From the NCBI RefSeq assembly GCF_021742065.1, contig NZ_JAKKIE010000015.1, positions 7,887 through 71,886 of the forward strand: a stretch of 64,000 bases of DNA. Direction: 5' to 3'. The translations under genes were made by a program, and so were the position numbers. This document shows, piece by piece, positions 56,934 to 64,000 of this stretch; within the stretch, counting starts at the first letter, position 1; each line of letters opens with the position of its first letter. The notes below the pieces were generated by a model that was not told the origin of the DNA, made no database searches, and worked only from the letters and a program-made list of their open reading frames with translations. The DNA is from Rhizorhapis sp. SPR117 (GTDB taxonomy: Bacteria > Pseudomonadota > Alphaproteobacteria > Sphingomonadales > Sphingomonadaceae).

Positions 56934-56944
56934 AAGGGCTTTCA

Positions 56945-57740
56945 ATGACTGAATCGTCACCGCCACCGCGAGCAGCGTTCGACAGCGCCTTTGCCCGCTG
57001 GCGCAGCGAGATCACTTGTCGGCCGACAATTGGTGAGTATCCGGTATATGACGATCATCTCTACCGCTGGTTGTTGGAAGACAGCGGTCGGATCGCAGCC
57101 TATCGCGGAGCAATCCAACGAGCAGCACCGCGCAGACGGGTGGTCGATCTTGGCACGGGTGCATCGGCGCCGCTCGCTATTATGTGTGCAGAAGCCGGAG
57201 CATCGCACGTTGATGCGATCGAGGTCATGCCTGCATCGGCAGAGGCGGCGCGAGTACATATTGCCAAGCTGGGATTGAGCGACCGCATCACCGTCCATTG
57301 TGGGCCGTCCACCGAGATCGAACCAGCCGAACCAGCCGATTTATGCGTGTCGGAAGTGATCGGAATGATAGGAAGTGCCGAGGGAGCCGTCGGTTCGCTC
57401 CTAAACGCGCGTCGGCTGCTCAAGCCTGACGGCCATATGCTGCCCAAGAGATGCATAACTTGGTTTGCGCCTGCATCGGTAGTCGAAGCGCCTTATCGAA
57501 ACGCCGCCTGCACGGCGGTCGCAGATCATTATGCTCAGCGCATTAAACAGAGCGTTAGTCGAGATTTCACTCTTAGCCGCATTGTCACGTTCAACTTTCC
57601 TGAGTCACACTTGTTGGCAGACAAGCACATATTCGAGGATTTACGCTTCGATACCAGGGAGATTGCGGGAGACGCTGGCGAAGTGGTTTTCGATATTACG
57701 CGGTCGGGTCAACTAGGTGGTTTCGTATTATGGATAGAAC
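56945..57740 (+). pseudogene. PRMT-like methyltransferase, 5' part (interrupted by IS66)
   Basis: The 265 codons before the insertion encode a SAM-binding domain with VVDLGTGASAPLAIMCAEAG (residues 66-85), acidic ribose contact E93, and the PRMT double-E loop as E137 (SEVIG) and E146 (GSAEGAV). The arginine-methyltransferase character is clear. ATG 56945 has GAAAGGG 6 bases upstream; a TTG at 56930 overlaps the exporter stop. IS66 begins at 57741 and would append only ten foreign residues before a stop at 57775. The rest of the gene is at 63670-63914. Restored length is 346 residues. Confidence 0.88.
57733..57740. repeat. Target-site duplication of IS66 (GATAGAAC), left copy
   Basis: Eight bases directly before IS66, repeated exactly at 63662-63669 directly after it. 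Eight-base duplication is the rule for IS66. Confidence 0.95.
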
Positions 57741-57824
57741 GTAAGCGCTGTTCTGCTCCCACCTTGCGGGCGTGACGCGCAGCGCTGAGTCTCCGCCTTG
57801 ATCGGTTGGAGGTGCGCTGGTGCT

Positions 57825-58280
57825 ATGATGATGTCATGTGACGATGCTGGCACGAGCGTGGTTCAGCGGTTCGAGGTTTTTACGGGTGCAGGCAAGCGGC
57901 GCGATTGGCCGCTCGAGGTGAAGGCATCAATCGTCGCGGAGAGCTATTCAGGCGCTGAGACGGTCTGTTCGGTTGCTCGGCGGCACGGTCTGAGCCCGTC
58001 GCAGCTGTTCACCTGGCGCCGGGAGCTTCGCAAGCAGTTGGAGGCCCAGGGCCTGTCGCTGCCGATGGCCACGGCGCCGGCGCCTTCGTTCGTCCCCGCG
58101 GTGATCGATCCGCCGCCGGCAAGCGATCCGGCTCCGCCGGCCAGGCGCTCGCGGAAGCGCCGGCGCTCGCAGGCCGGTGCGGTCGAACTGGAGATCGACG
58201 GGGTGGCGGTGAAGATCGCCCGCGGCGCCGATGCGGGTGTCATCGCGGCGGTGATCGAAGCACTCAAGGCGACACGATGA
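57825..58280 (+). CDS. tnpA: IS66 accessory protein TnpA
   Basis: The 151-residue protein has a helix-turn-helix start (RFEVFTGAGKRRDWPLEVKA, SVARRHGLSPSQLFTWRREL) and a basic, Pro-rich tail, as usual for IS66 OrfA. An earlier in-frame TTG at 57798 is possible. Its stop overlaps tnpB by four bases. Confidence 0.9.
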   Translation: MMMSCDDAGTSVVQRFEVFTGAGKRRDWPLEVKASIVAESYSGAETVCSVARRHGLSPSQLFTWRRELRKQLEAQGLSLPMATAPAPSFVPAVIDPPPASDPAPPARRSRKRRRSQAGAVELEIDGVAVKIARGADAGVIAAVIEALKATR

Positions 58281-58633
58281 TCGGCCCTGGTGCCGGCGCG
58301 CGCGTGATGGTGGCGACGCGTCCGGTGGATTTTCGCAAAGGAGCGGACTCGCTCGCCGCTTTGGTCGGCGCTGAGTACGGCGGCGAGCCCTATTCGGGCG
58401 TGATCTACGTCTTTCGGGCAAAGCGAGCGGACCGGATCAAGCTCATCTGGTGGGACGGCACGGGCCTGTGCCTGATGGCCAAGAAGCTGGAGCAAGGTGG
58501 CTTCAAGTGGCCGGGCATCCGCGATGGCGTAATGCGCCTGACTGCGGCGCAACTGGGCGCGCTTCTGGAGGGTCTGGACTGGCGGCGGGTGCATGGCGGC
58601 CGTCGGCCGAAGGCACCGGTGATCGCCGCTTGA
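58277..58633 (+). CDS. tnpB: IS66 Orf2 protein TnpB
   Basis: The 118-residue protein has the IS66 Orf2 family landmarks: VMVATRPVDFRKGADSLAAL, VYVFRAKRADRIKLIWWDGT-type segment and WPGIRDG. Start overlaps tnpA (ATGA). It is needed for transposition in IS66 elements, exact role unclear. Confidence 0.93.
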   Translation: MIGPGAGARVMVATRPVDFRKGADSLAALVGAEYGGEPYSGVIYVFRAKRADRIKLIWWDGTGLCLMAKKLEQGGFKWPGIRDGVMRLTAAQLGALLEGLDWRRVHGGRRPKAPVIAA

Positions 58634-58664
58634 CCGGGCATTCTTCTGCTGATTCAGTGCCTGC

Positions 58665-59993
58665 ATGCTCTTGGAAGCGGACCTTCCCGATGACGTTGCA
58701 GCGCTCCGCGCGCTCGTCCTCGAACAGGCTCGCGAGCTCGACACGCTCAAGGCTTTTCAAGCCGAAGTCGAGCGTCTGAAGGCCATCATCGATGCCCTTC
58801 AGCGTCACCGCTTCGGCCGCCGCTCCGAACAGCTCGATCCCGATCAGCTCCAGCTCTGCCTGGAGGAGGTCGAGACGGCTCTCGCCGAGGCGGAGCACGC
58901 CACGGAGAAGGCGAGCCCGACCCGTGTTGGCCGTCCGCGCAAGACCAACCGCGGCAGGCTGCCCGCGCACCTGGAACGGATCGAGCAGGTCGTCGATGTC
59001 GAGGACAAGGCCTGCCCCTGCTGCGGCGGTACTCTCCACCAGATCGGCGAGGATGTATCCGAACGGCTCGACGTGGTGCCGGCCACCTTTCGGGTGCTGA
59101 TCACGCGCCGGCCGCGCTACGGCTGCCGCTCGTGCGAGAGCGCGGTGGTTCAGGCACCGGCGCCAGCGCGGATCGTCGAGGGTGGCATCCCCACCGAGAC
59201 GCTGATCGCCCAGGTGCTGGTCTCGAAGTACGCCGATCACCTGCCACTCTACCGTCAGGCGCAGATCTACGCCCGCCAGGGTATCCAACTCGACCGCTCC
59301 ACCTTGGCAGACTGGGTCGGGCGAGCAGCTTGGTATCTACGACCCTTGCGCGACCACATCCTCGAGCGGCTGCGACGATCCGAGCGACTGTTCGCCGATG
59401 AGACCACCGCACCAGTGCTCGATCCGGGGCGCGGGCGGACCAAGACCGGGCAGCTGTGGGCCTATGCCCGCGATGATCGGCCGTGGGGCGGTAAGGATGC
59501 GCCGATGGTGGCCTATGTCTATGCCGCTGACCGCAAGGCCGAGCGACCTCACGCCCATCTCGGCGACTTTGCCGGCATCCTTCAGGTCGACGGCTATGGC
59601 GGCTATGCCGCGCTTGCCCGGCGGCGTGGCCAAGTCCAACTCGCCTTCTGCTGGGCGCATGTTCGTCGCAAGTTCTACGAGCTGGCCGACACATCGCCGG
59701 TAGCGACCGAGGTGCTGCGCCGCATCGCCATGCTCTACGCCATCGAGGACGAGGTGCGAGGATCACCGGCCGAGCAGCGGCGCGCGGTTCGCCACGAACG
59801 CAGCCGCGGCATTATCGACGATCTGCACCAGCATCTCGAGGCCCTGGCCCGCCAGGTCAGCACCAAGAGCAAGCTCGGCGAGGCGATCCGCTACACGCTC
59901 ACCCGCTGGGACGGCCTCTCCCGCTTCCTCGACGATGGGCGCATCGACCTCGACAGCAACACCGTCGAACGCTCAATCCGCCCGCTGGCGCTC
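58665..59993 (+). pseudogene. tnpC: IS66 transposase TnpC, 5' part
   Basis: The 443 codons before the insertion hold the N-terminal coiled coil, a zinc-binding CPCCGGTLHQIGEDVSE, and the DDE domain (QLWAYARDDRPWGG, QVDGYGGYAALARRRGQVQL, and HVRRKFYE), ending SIRPLAL. The expected continuation NRKNALFAGSDEGG is at 63454-63648. The frame as it stands reads 35 foreign codons from the inner element and stops at 60098. Restored length is 507 residues. Confidence 0.92.
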
Positions 59994-60031
59994 AATCGCA
60001 ATTATGCGAAGCGCCGGATTATGCGCAGGTG
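59994..60031 (+). repeat. Left inverted repeat of the RIT element
   Basis: Begins AATCGCAATTATGCGAAGCG and holds two direct ATTATGCG repeats. It matches the reverse complement of 63400-63437 in 37 of 38 positions. Confidence 0.92.
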
Positions 60032-60084
60032 CTGGCGGCAAACCCCGAAATTGCGTCGGGGCCGCCGCCATGAACTCCACATAA

Positions 60085-61092
60085 TCAGAGGGACTTAAGG
60101 AAGCTCAATAGGTTGTCGGAAGCGTGAAACCGGCCGGGCACGGCGGTGCTTGGCTGCAGCTTCATCAGTGCCTTTTCCTTCATCGCGAGGTCGGCCTCCA
60201 CGTACATGTGCGTCGTTGCGGTGTCCTCGTGTCCCAGCCACAGGGCAATGACGGTTATATCGACGCCCGATTGAAGCAGGTGCATTGCCGTCGTGTGCCG
60301 CACGACATGAGGCGTAACAGGGCGTTCAAGGATGCCTGGATGCTTGAGGCCCGCGGCGGCTACCGCAAGGTCCAGGCGCTGTGTGACGTTGGAACGGGAC
60401 ATTCGGCCACCGCTGCGACTTGGGAAAAGGATGCTATCGCCAGCGGGATCGCCGATCCGTCGGCGCCAGGACTTGATGAGTGCCGCGGTGGCTCGCCAGA
60501 GTGGCACACTCCGTTCCTTGCGCCCCTTGCCGCGCAGGTGGACGGCAGGTTGGCCTTCAAGCACAACGTCTCGACACCGGATGCCGGTCATCTCGGAAAC
60601 GCGGGCACCGGTATTGTACATCATGCTGAAAAATGCCCGATCGCGCTGCCCGGCCCAACTGACCCTGTCCGGGGCTTCGATGATCGCACCGATCTCGGAA
60701 CGCGACAGAAAACCCACCATTGGCCGATCGAACCGCTTGAGCGGGATCGCCAGCGCTCGTTCAATCACGGCCAACGATGCAAGATCGTGATGCGCCGCGA
60801 ACTTCAGGAACGTCCTGATTGCAGCCAGGCGTGCATTGCGGCTTCGCACGCTGTTGCCCCGATCCTTCTCCAGGTGGTCGAGGAAGGCGAGCAGCATTGG
60901 CGCGTCGAGATCGGGCAAGGCGATGGCACTGGGCGTCCGGTTCAGCGCGGCGGCAGCATAGGTGAGCAGCAGGCGCAGGGTGTCTCGATAGGCCGCTATG
61001 GTCTGGGCGCTGACGGCGCGTTGCTGCCGAAGATGATCCACGAAGAAACGCTGCACGAGCGTTGCGAGGGTTGGAGGGACCAACTCAGCCAT
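60085..61092 (-). CDS. Tyrosine recombinase 3 of the RIT element
   Basis: The 335-residue protein has a SAM-like N-terminal domain (LVQRFFVDHLRQQRAVSAQT) and catalytic residues R (NTGARVSEMTGIR), HxxR (TPHVVRHTTAMHLL), H (WLGHEDTATTHMYVE) and its Tyr. ATG 61092 overlaps the previous gene end by eight bases. It is the most XerC-like of the three. Confidence 0.93.
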   Translation of the reverse strand: MAELVPPTLATLVQRFFVDHLRQQRAVSAQTIAAYRDTLRLLLTYAAAALNRTPSAIALPDLDAPMLLAFLDHLEKDRGNSVRSRNARLAAIRTFLKFAAHHDLASLAVIERALAIPLKRFDRPMVGFLSRSEIGAIIEAPDRVSWAGQRDRAFFSMMYNTGARVSEMTGIRCRDVVLEGQPAVHLRGKGRKERSVPLWRATAALIKSWRRRIGDPAGDSILFPSRSGGRMSRSNVTQRLDLAVAAAGLKHPGILERPVTPHVVRHTTAMHLLQSGVDITVIALWLGHEDTATTHMYVEADLAMKEKALMKLQPSTAVPGRFHASDNLLSFLKSL

Positions 61093-62041
61093 TGCCCATC
61101 TCCCCACATGCGAAATCTTCGAAGCGGTTAGCGGCGGCGGCCATCAGATCGGGGATGCCGGTTAAATACCAGTAGGTGTCCGATATCTTGGCATGGCCGA
61201 CGTAGGTGGAGAGCGCAGCGATTGCATTATCGATATCGGCGCCATCGGCTTGCCACCTCTGGATGCGTCGACAGATGAATGTGTGGCGGAAATCGTGGAT
61301 GCGGACTTCGGGATATGCGCCGCGAGCAACGATCCCGGCTGCGCTGCGCAGTCTCTGAAAGGTCCAATGCACGGCACGTGATTTTAGCGATCGTTCCGGC
61401 GTCGGAACGAAAAACGGCTCGTCTGCAGCGCGTGAAAGGAATCGGTCCCGCACGGCAAGGTAGTCGGTGAGAGCGCTGGCGACGGTCGAATGGAACGGCA
61501 CATGCCGCGACTTGCAAAACTTCGTCATCCGAACCGTCAAACACCGGCTGCCAAGGTCTACGTCGGCGCAGCGCAACTTGATCGCCTCGGAAACCCGCAA
61601 GCCGGTTGCGGCGATCAAGCCGTATAAGGTCTCGTATGCGGCAGGGCGCAGACCGCCCATGGGTTCGAGGTGCCGGGCTGCGGCAAGCAGCGCCGTCACC
61701 TCTTCCTCAGTGTAAATATGCGGGGTGGCGCGGCGCTGGGATTTGCCGAATATCCGGGGTGGCGGAAACTCCGTGGCTGGATCAACGCGCGACAGATAGG
61801 TGGCAAAGGGGCGGAGAGCATCAAGGCGACGCGCCCATGCGCGGGGCCCGTCGGTCTGAGCGTGTCCCTTGGCCCACTCGATCACGAGGTCCGGCGTCAG
61901 GGAACCGGCGTGGCCAGCGCCATCGAAAAATCGGGCGAAGGAGCGCAACTGGCTCGCACTTGGACCCGTCGTCCGAAACCCCAAGGCCTGACGTTCGACC
62001 AGAAAAGCCTCGACGTGTGTTGCCATGATCGTGGTTGTCAT
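61085..62041 (-). CDS. Tyrosine recombinase 2 of the RIT element
   Basis: The 318-residue protein has R (ATGLRVSEAIKLR), HxxR (IHDFRHTFICRR) and H plus Tyr (YVGHAKISDTYWYL). ATG 62041 overlaps the first recombinase stop (TGATG). N-terminal arm-binding domain starts MTTTIMATHVEAFLVERQAL. Confidence 0.93.
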   Translation of the reverse strand: MTTTIMATHVEAFLVERQALGFRTTGPSASQLRSFARFFDGAGHAGSLTPDLVIEWAKGHAQTDGPRAWARRLDALRPFATYLSRVDPATEFPPPRIFGKSQRRATPHIYTEEEVTALLAAARHLEPMGGLRPAAYETLYGLIAATGLRVSEAIKLRCADVDLGSRCLTVRMTKFCKSRHVPFHSTVASALTDYLAVRDRFLSRAADEPFFVPTPERSLKSRAVHWTFQRLRSAAGIVARGAYPEVRIHDFRHTFICRRIQRWQADGADIDNAIAALSTYVGHAKISDTYWYLTGIPDLMAAAANRFEDFACGEMGNG

Positions 62042-63282
62042 CACGCCCTCCCTGGCCAGGGCATCGCGACGGCAGATAGCCGGCTGATATCGATCTTGGT
62101 GTAGATCTTCGACGTATCGAGGCTTCGATGCCGCAGGATATCGGCGATGTGCTTCATGGGCGTACCGTCGCGGAGCAGCCGACTTGCGATACTGTGGCGA
62201 AGCACGTGCGGATCGGTTCGATGCCATCCACATCGAGCGAAGGCGGCCGTCACCGCGCGCTTGGCGACACCTGCCTTGATGGGAAGGTCATACGGCGCGA
62301 CGTGACGGACGAAGATCGCGCGGTTGTTGGACTTGGGTCGTTCATGCCGCAGGTAATCTGCGATCGCGTTGCCGGTGACGGTCGGCAATGGAAGGGTGTC
62401 GGTGAAATGCGTCTTGGTTCTGGCTATGCGAACGATCCCGTTCCGCCAGTCAATATCGTCGATGCGCAGCTTGACGACTTCAGAGCACCTGAGCCCAAGG
62501 TCGGTGATGCACCTCACCATCGCGTAAGCGCGGCGCCGGGACGGCAGCCGATCGTCGAATGACGCGAGTACCGCATCAATCTGAGCGGGTGACAACACAT
62601 CGGGTAAGGCCGCCAAGCGCCAATGGGCCGCGCGCGGGATGGCCTGCAGGAGCTTGCCCACGTCGTCCCCCAACATCTTACGGAACTTCAAATAGCAGCC
62701 GACAGCTCCGCCGGCGACGCGCACGGCACCGGCACTCCAGCAACGACCTTCACCCAAGACAAAACGTCGCACGTGGGCCGGGGCGAGCTTCTCAGGATCA
62801 ATCTCGTCATCCCCAAACCGCTCAATGAGCAATCGCCGGACGATCTGGGCACGTTGTCGCCGTGTCGTATCCGCTAGACCGCCGACATCGCGCATGTGTC
62901 GATCGAAGGCCGCCAACTCGGTGCTGACGCAATCTCTCTGTTCCGCGAGGGAAATCTGACCGTGAGATCGCAGCACTTGCAGCAAATGTCGAACGGCGAC
63001 CCGCAGCTCGTGGCGCAATTTGCGAACTGGCGGATGGCATGCGCAGGTTGGCAGATGGGTGTCGAGAAACTGCAGCTGGACAGTCTCATCGATCTGCAAG
63101 AGTCCCAAACCTTCCTCGGTGACCCACTTCGCGAAATGCGCCACGCAGGCCAAATACACGCGCACGGTGTTGGAATGATACCTGCCAGCACGGAGATAGG
63201 AGACATACTCTCCTTCAATCGCTGCAAGGACACTGGTCGATAGCCAGCGGCGTGGCTCTGGCTGCAAAAGATCCGGTACCAT
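62041..63282 (-). CDS. Tyrosine recombinase 1 of the RIT element
   Basis: The 413-residue protein is the longest of the three. Catalytic residues are R (DLGLRCSEVVKLR), HxxR (DPHVLRHSIASRLL), H and Tyr (LRHRSLDTSKIYTK). A Cys pair (LPTCACHPPV) near residue 80 is unusual for this class. First gene of the trio, 118 bases from the right repeat. Confidence 0.93.
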   Translation of the reverse strand: MVPDLLQPEPRRWLSTSVLAAIEGEYVSYLRAGRYHSNTVRVYLACVAHFAKWVTEEGLGLLQIDETVQLQFLDTHLPTCACHPPVRKLRHELRVAVRHLLQVLRSHGQISLAEQRDCVSTELAAFDRHMRDVGGLADTTRRQRAQIVRRLLIERFGDDEIDPEKLAPAHVRRFVLGEGRCWSAGAVRVAGGAVGCYLKFRKMLGDDVGKLLQAIPRAAHWRLAALPDVLSPAQIDAVLASFDDRLPSRRRAYAMVRCITDLGLRCSEVVKLRIDDIDWRNGIVRIARTKTHFTDTLPLPTVTGNAIADYLRHERPKSNNRAIFVRHVAPYDLPIKAGVAKRAVTAAFARCGWHRTDPHVLRHSIASRLLRDGTPMKHIADILRHRSLDTSKIYTKIDISRLSAVAMPWPGRA

Positions 63283-63399
63283 AAAATCGCTCCTCTCCAG
63301 GTGGTCGGGTGGAGAGGAACGATATTATGTGGAGTGAAAATCAGTCAGGCCGCGCCATAGCTGGCAGAAAACCGCGGGTTGGCCCCATCAGGCAGTGCC

Positions 63400-63437
63400 C
63401 ACCTGCGCATAATCCTGCGCTTCGCATAATTGCGATT
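63400..63437 (-). repeat. Right inverted repeat of the RIT element
   Basis: Reverse complement begins AATCGCAATTATGCGAAGCG. Outside it lies a further ATGCATAGCTTTCCAT before the tnpC remainder, and a CATAAT/ATTATG palindrome spans its edge. Confidence 0.9.
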
Positions 63438-63453
63438 ATGCATAGCTTTCCAT

Positions 63454-63648
63454 AATCGGAAGAATGCCCTGTTCGCCGGCTCCGATGAGGGCGGCGACAA
63501 CTGGGCGGTGATCGCCACGCTCATCGAGTGCTGCAAGCTCAATGAGATCAACCCGCACGAATGGCTGACCAGAACCCTCACCAGACTTGCCGATGGGCAT
63601 CATGCCAACAGCGTCGGCGAACTCATGCCTTGGACCGCCGTGGCCTGA
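63454..63648 (+). pseudogene. tnpC: IS66 transposase TnpC, 3' part
   Basis: Encodes NRKNALFAGSDEGGDNWAVI, then ATLIECCKLNEINPHEWLTR and NSVGELMPWTAVA, the standard C-terminus of IS66 transposases. It lacks a start and continues the frame broken at 59993. Confidence 0.92.
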
Positions 63649-63661
63649 AAACACCGCTTAC

Positions 63662-63669
63662 GATAGAAC
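63662..63669. repeat. Target-site duplication of IS66 (GATAGAAC), right copy
   Basis: Identical to 57733-57740. Confidence 0.95.
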
Positions 63670-63914
63670 TCCACGTTGATGAAGAGCATGTTATCTGCTC
63701 CTGGCGCGGATCGTCATGGGCTCCCGTATTCTTAGCTATGGCTCCTGTTGCAGTGCAGCCGGGTGATCGGCTCAATGTCTCACTAACCCGCTTCATTCAC
63801 CGTGCAGGAGAGAACCCAAGTTATTCTATCATCGGTCATGTCGCTCGCGCTGGTCGCCCCGTCGCGGTCGTCGAGATCGTTGAGCTGCTGCCGGTTCGAT
63901 GGACGCGAGGTTAA
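63670..63914 (+). pseudogene. PRMT-like methyltransferase, 3' part
   Basis: Joined to 57740 with one copy of GATAGAAC, the frame reads GGFVLWIELHVDEEHVICSW and then SSWAPVFLAMAPVAVQPGDR to TAA 63914. This is the beta-barrel half of a PRMT, whose usual pattern is GFxxWF...W...(Q)F.L..P..V..G. The fit of the frame across the insertion confirms that both pieces are one gene. Bases 63915-64000 show nothing. Confidence 0.88.
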
Positions 63915-64000
63915 GCTAGCTGCGTGTAGCGCGACAAACTGGATGAGAAGTTGCGACGATCAGGATGAGAAGGTCTGACCGCGACGGTTCCGTTTTGGTG

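Larger units (their letters stand above)
59994..63458 (-). mobile_element. RIT element (three tyrosine recombinases) inside IS66 tnpC
   Basis: Three overlapping tyrosine recombinase genes on the minus strand lie between inverted repeats at 59994-60031 and 63400-63437. AATCG is found at both junctions (59994-59998 and 63454-63458), so the exact ends are ambiguous by a few bases. This is the recombinase-in-trio layout known from other proteobacteria; no cargo gene is present. Confidence 0.85.
57741..63661 (+). mobile_element. IS66-family insertion sequence, itself interrupted by a RIT element
   Basis: Ends are GTAAGCGCTGTTCTG (57741) and, on the other strand, GTAAGCGGTGTTTTC (ending 63661), imperfect inverted repeats. 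It carries tnpA, tnpB and tnpC in the IS66 order. Subtracting the inner element leaves about 2.46 kb, normal for IS66. It is flanked by GATAGAAC on both sides and sits within the PRMT-like gene. Confidence 0.95.

Overview
The window looks like DNA of a sphingomonad-type alphaproteobacterium (Sphingomonas/Sphingobium/Novosphingobium group). The grounds are high GC, the family flavour of the proteins (DUF6306 with LysR, Rnk, NDH-2, FNR with E-SR recognition helix) and an F-type conjugation operon of the kind found on sphingomonad megaplasmids and integrative elements. The organism call is inference. No rRNA, tRNA or CRISPR array was seen.

Region 1 (1-11152) is the distal part of an F-type type IV secretion operon, all on +: split traN, trbC, an S26 peptidase, traF, a thioredoxin-like protein, traH and traG, mostly with overlapping starts and stops. 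A MazE/AbrB-PIN toxin-antitoxin pair sits backwards inside it (4481-5127). Region 2 (11149-14140) is a cargo patch: a Fic protein and an unknown protein, bracketed by an intact small membrane gene and a decayed copy of the same gene.

Region 3 (14341-31666) holds redox and stress genes: a Gfo/Idh/MocA oxidoreductase, NDH-2, the chaperones ClpB-CbpA-CbpM, a flavodoxin-fold reductase, a GAF-GGDEF-EAL protein, catalase, a Crp/Fnr regulator divergent from a TonB receptor, a cupin and a CopD/DUF2269-like membrane protein. Three TTGCG-N4-CGCAA palindromes occur here. Region 4 (31775-45797) has sulfur assimilation (cysJ-cysI-metB-like), a LysR/DUF6306 pair, 1-Cys peroxiredoxin, beta-carbonic anhydrase, a CPA1 antiporter and rnk, with several small proteins.

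Region 5 (45782-54135) is a nitric-oxide and low-oxygen block. A group III truncated haemoglobin, DUF1971, hmp and a second CopD-like gene form one operon, divergent from nsrR across an NsrR-like site. A 38-residue membrane protein plus group II truncated haemoglobin, hemN, a possible haemerythrin-like protein and fnr follow. Three TTGAC-N4-GTCAA boxes lie in front of genes here.

Region 6 (54232-63914) is the most unusual. An ArgP-type LysR regulator is divergent from an operon of a haem-oxygenase-like diiron protein, an RhtA-like EamA exporter and a PRMT-like methyltransferase, a set that resembles a small amino-acid-derived biosynthetic cluster. The methyltransferase is cut by an IS66 element with a perfect 8-bp target duplication. 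The IS66 tnpC is in turn cut by an element with three overlapping tyrosine recombinase genes (a RIT element) with 38-bp inverted repeats. Removing both insertions on paper restores a 346-residue methyltransferase and a 507-residue transposase.
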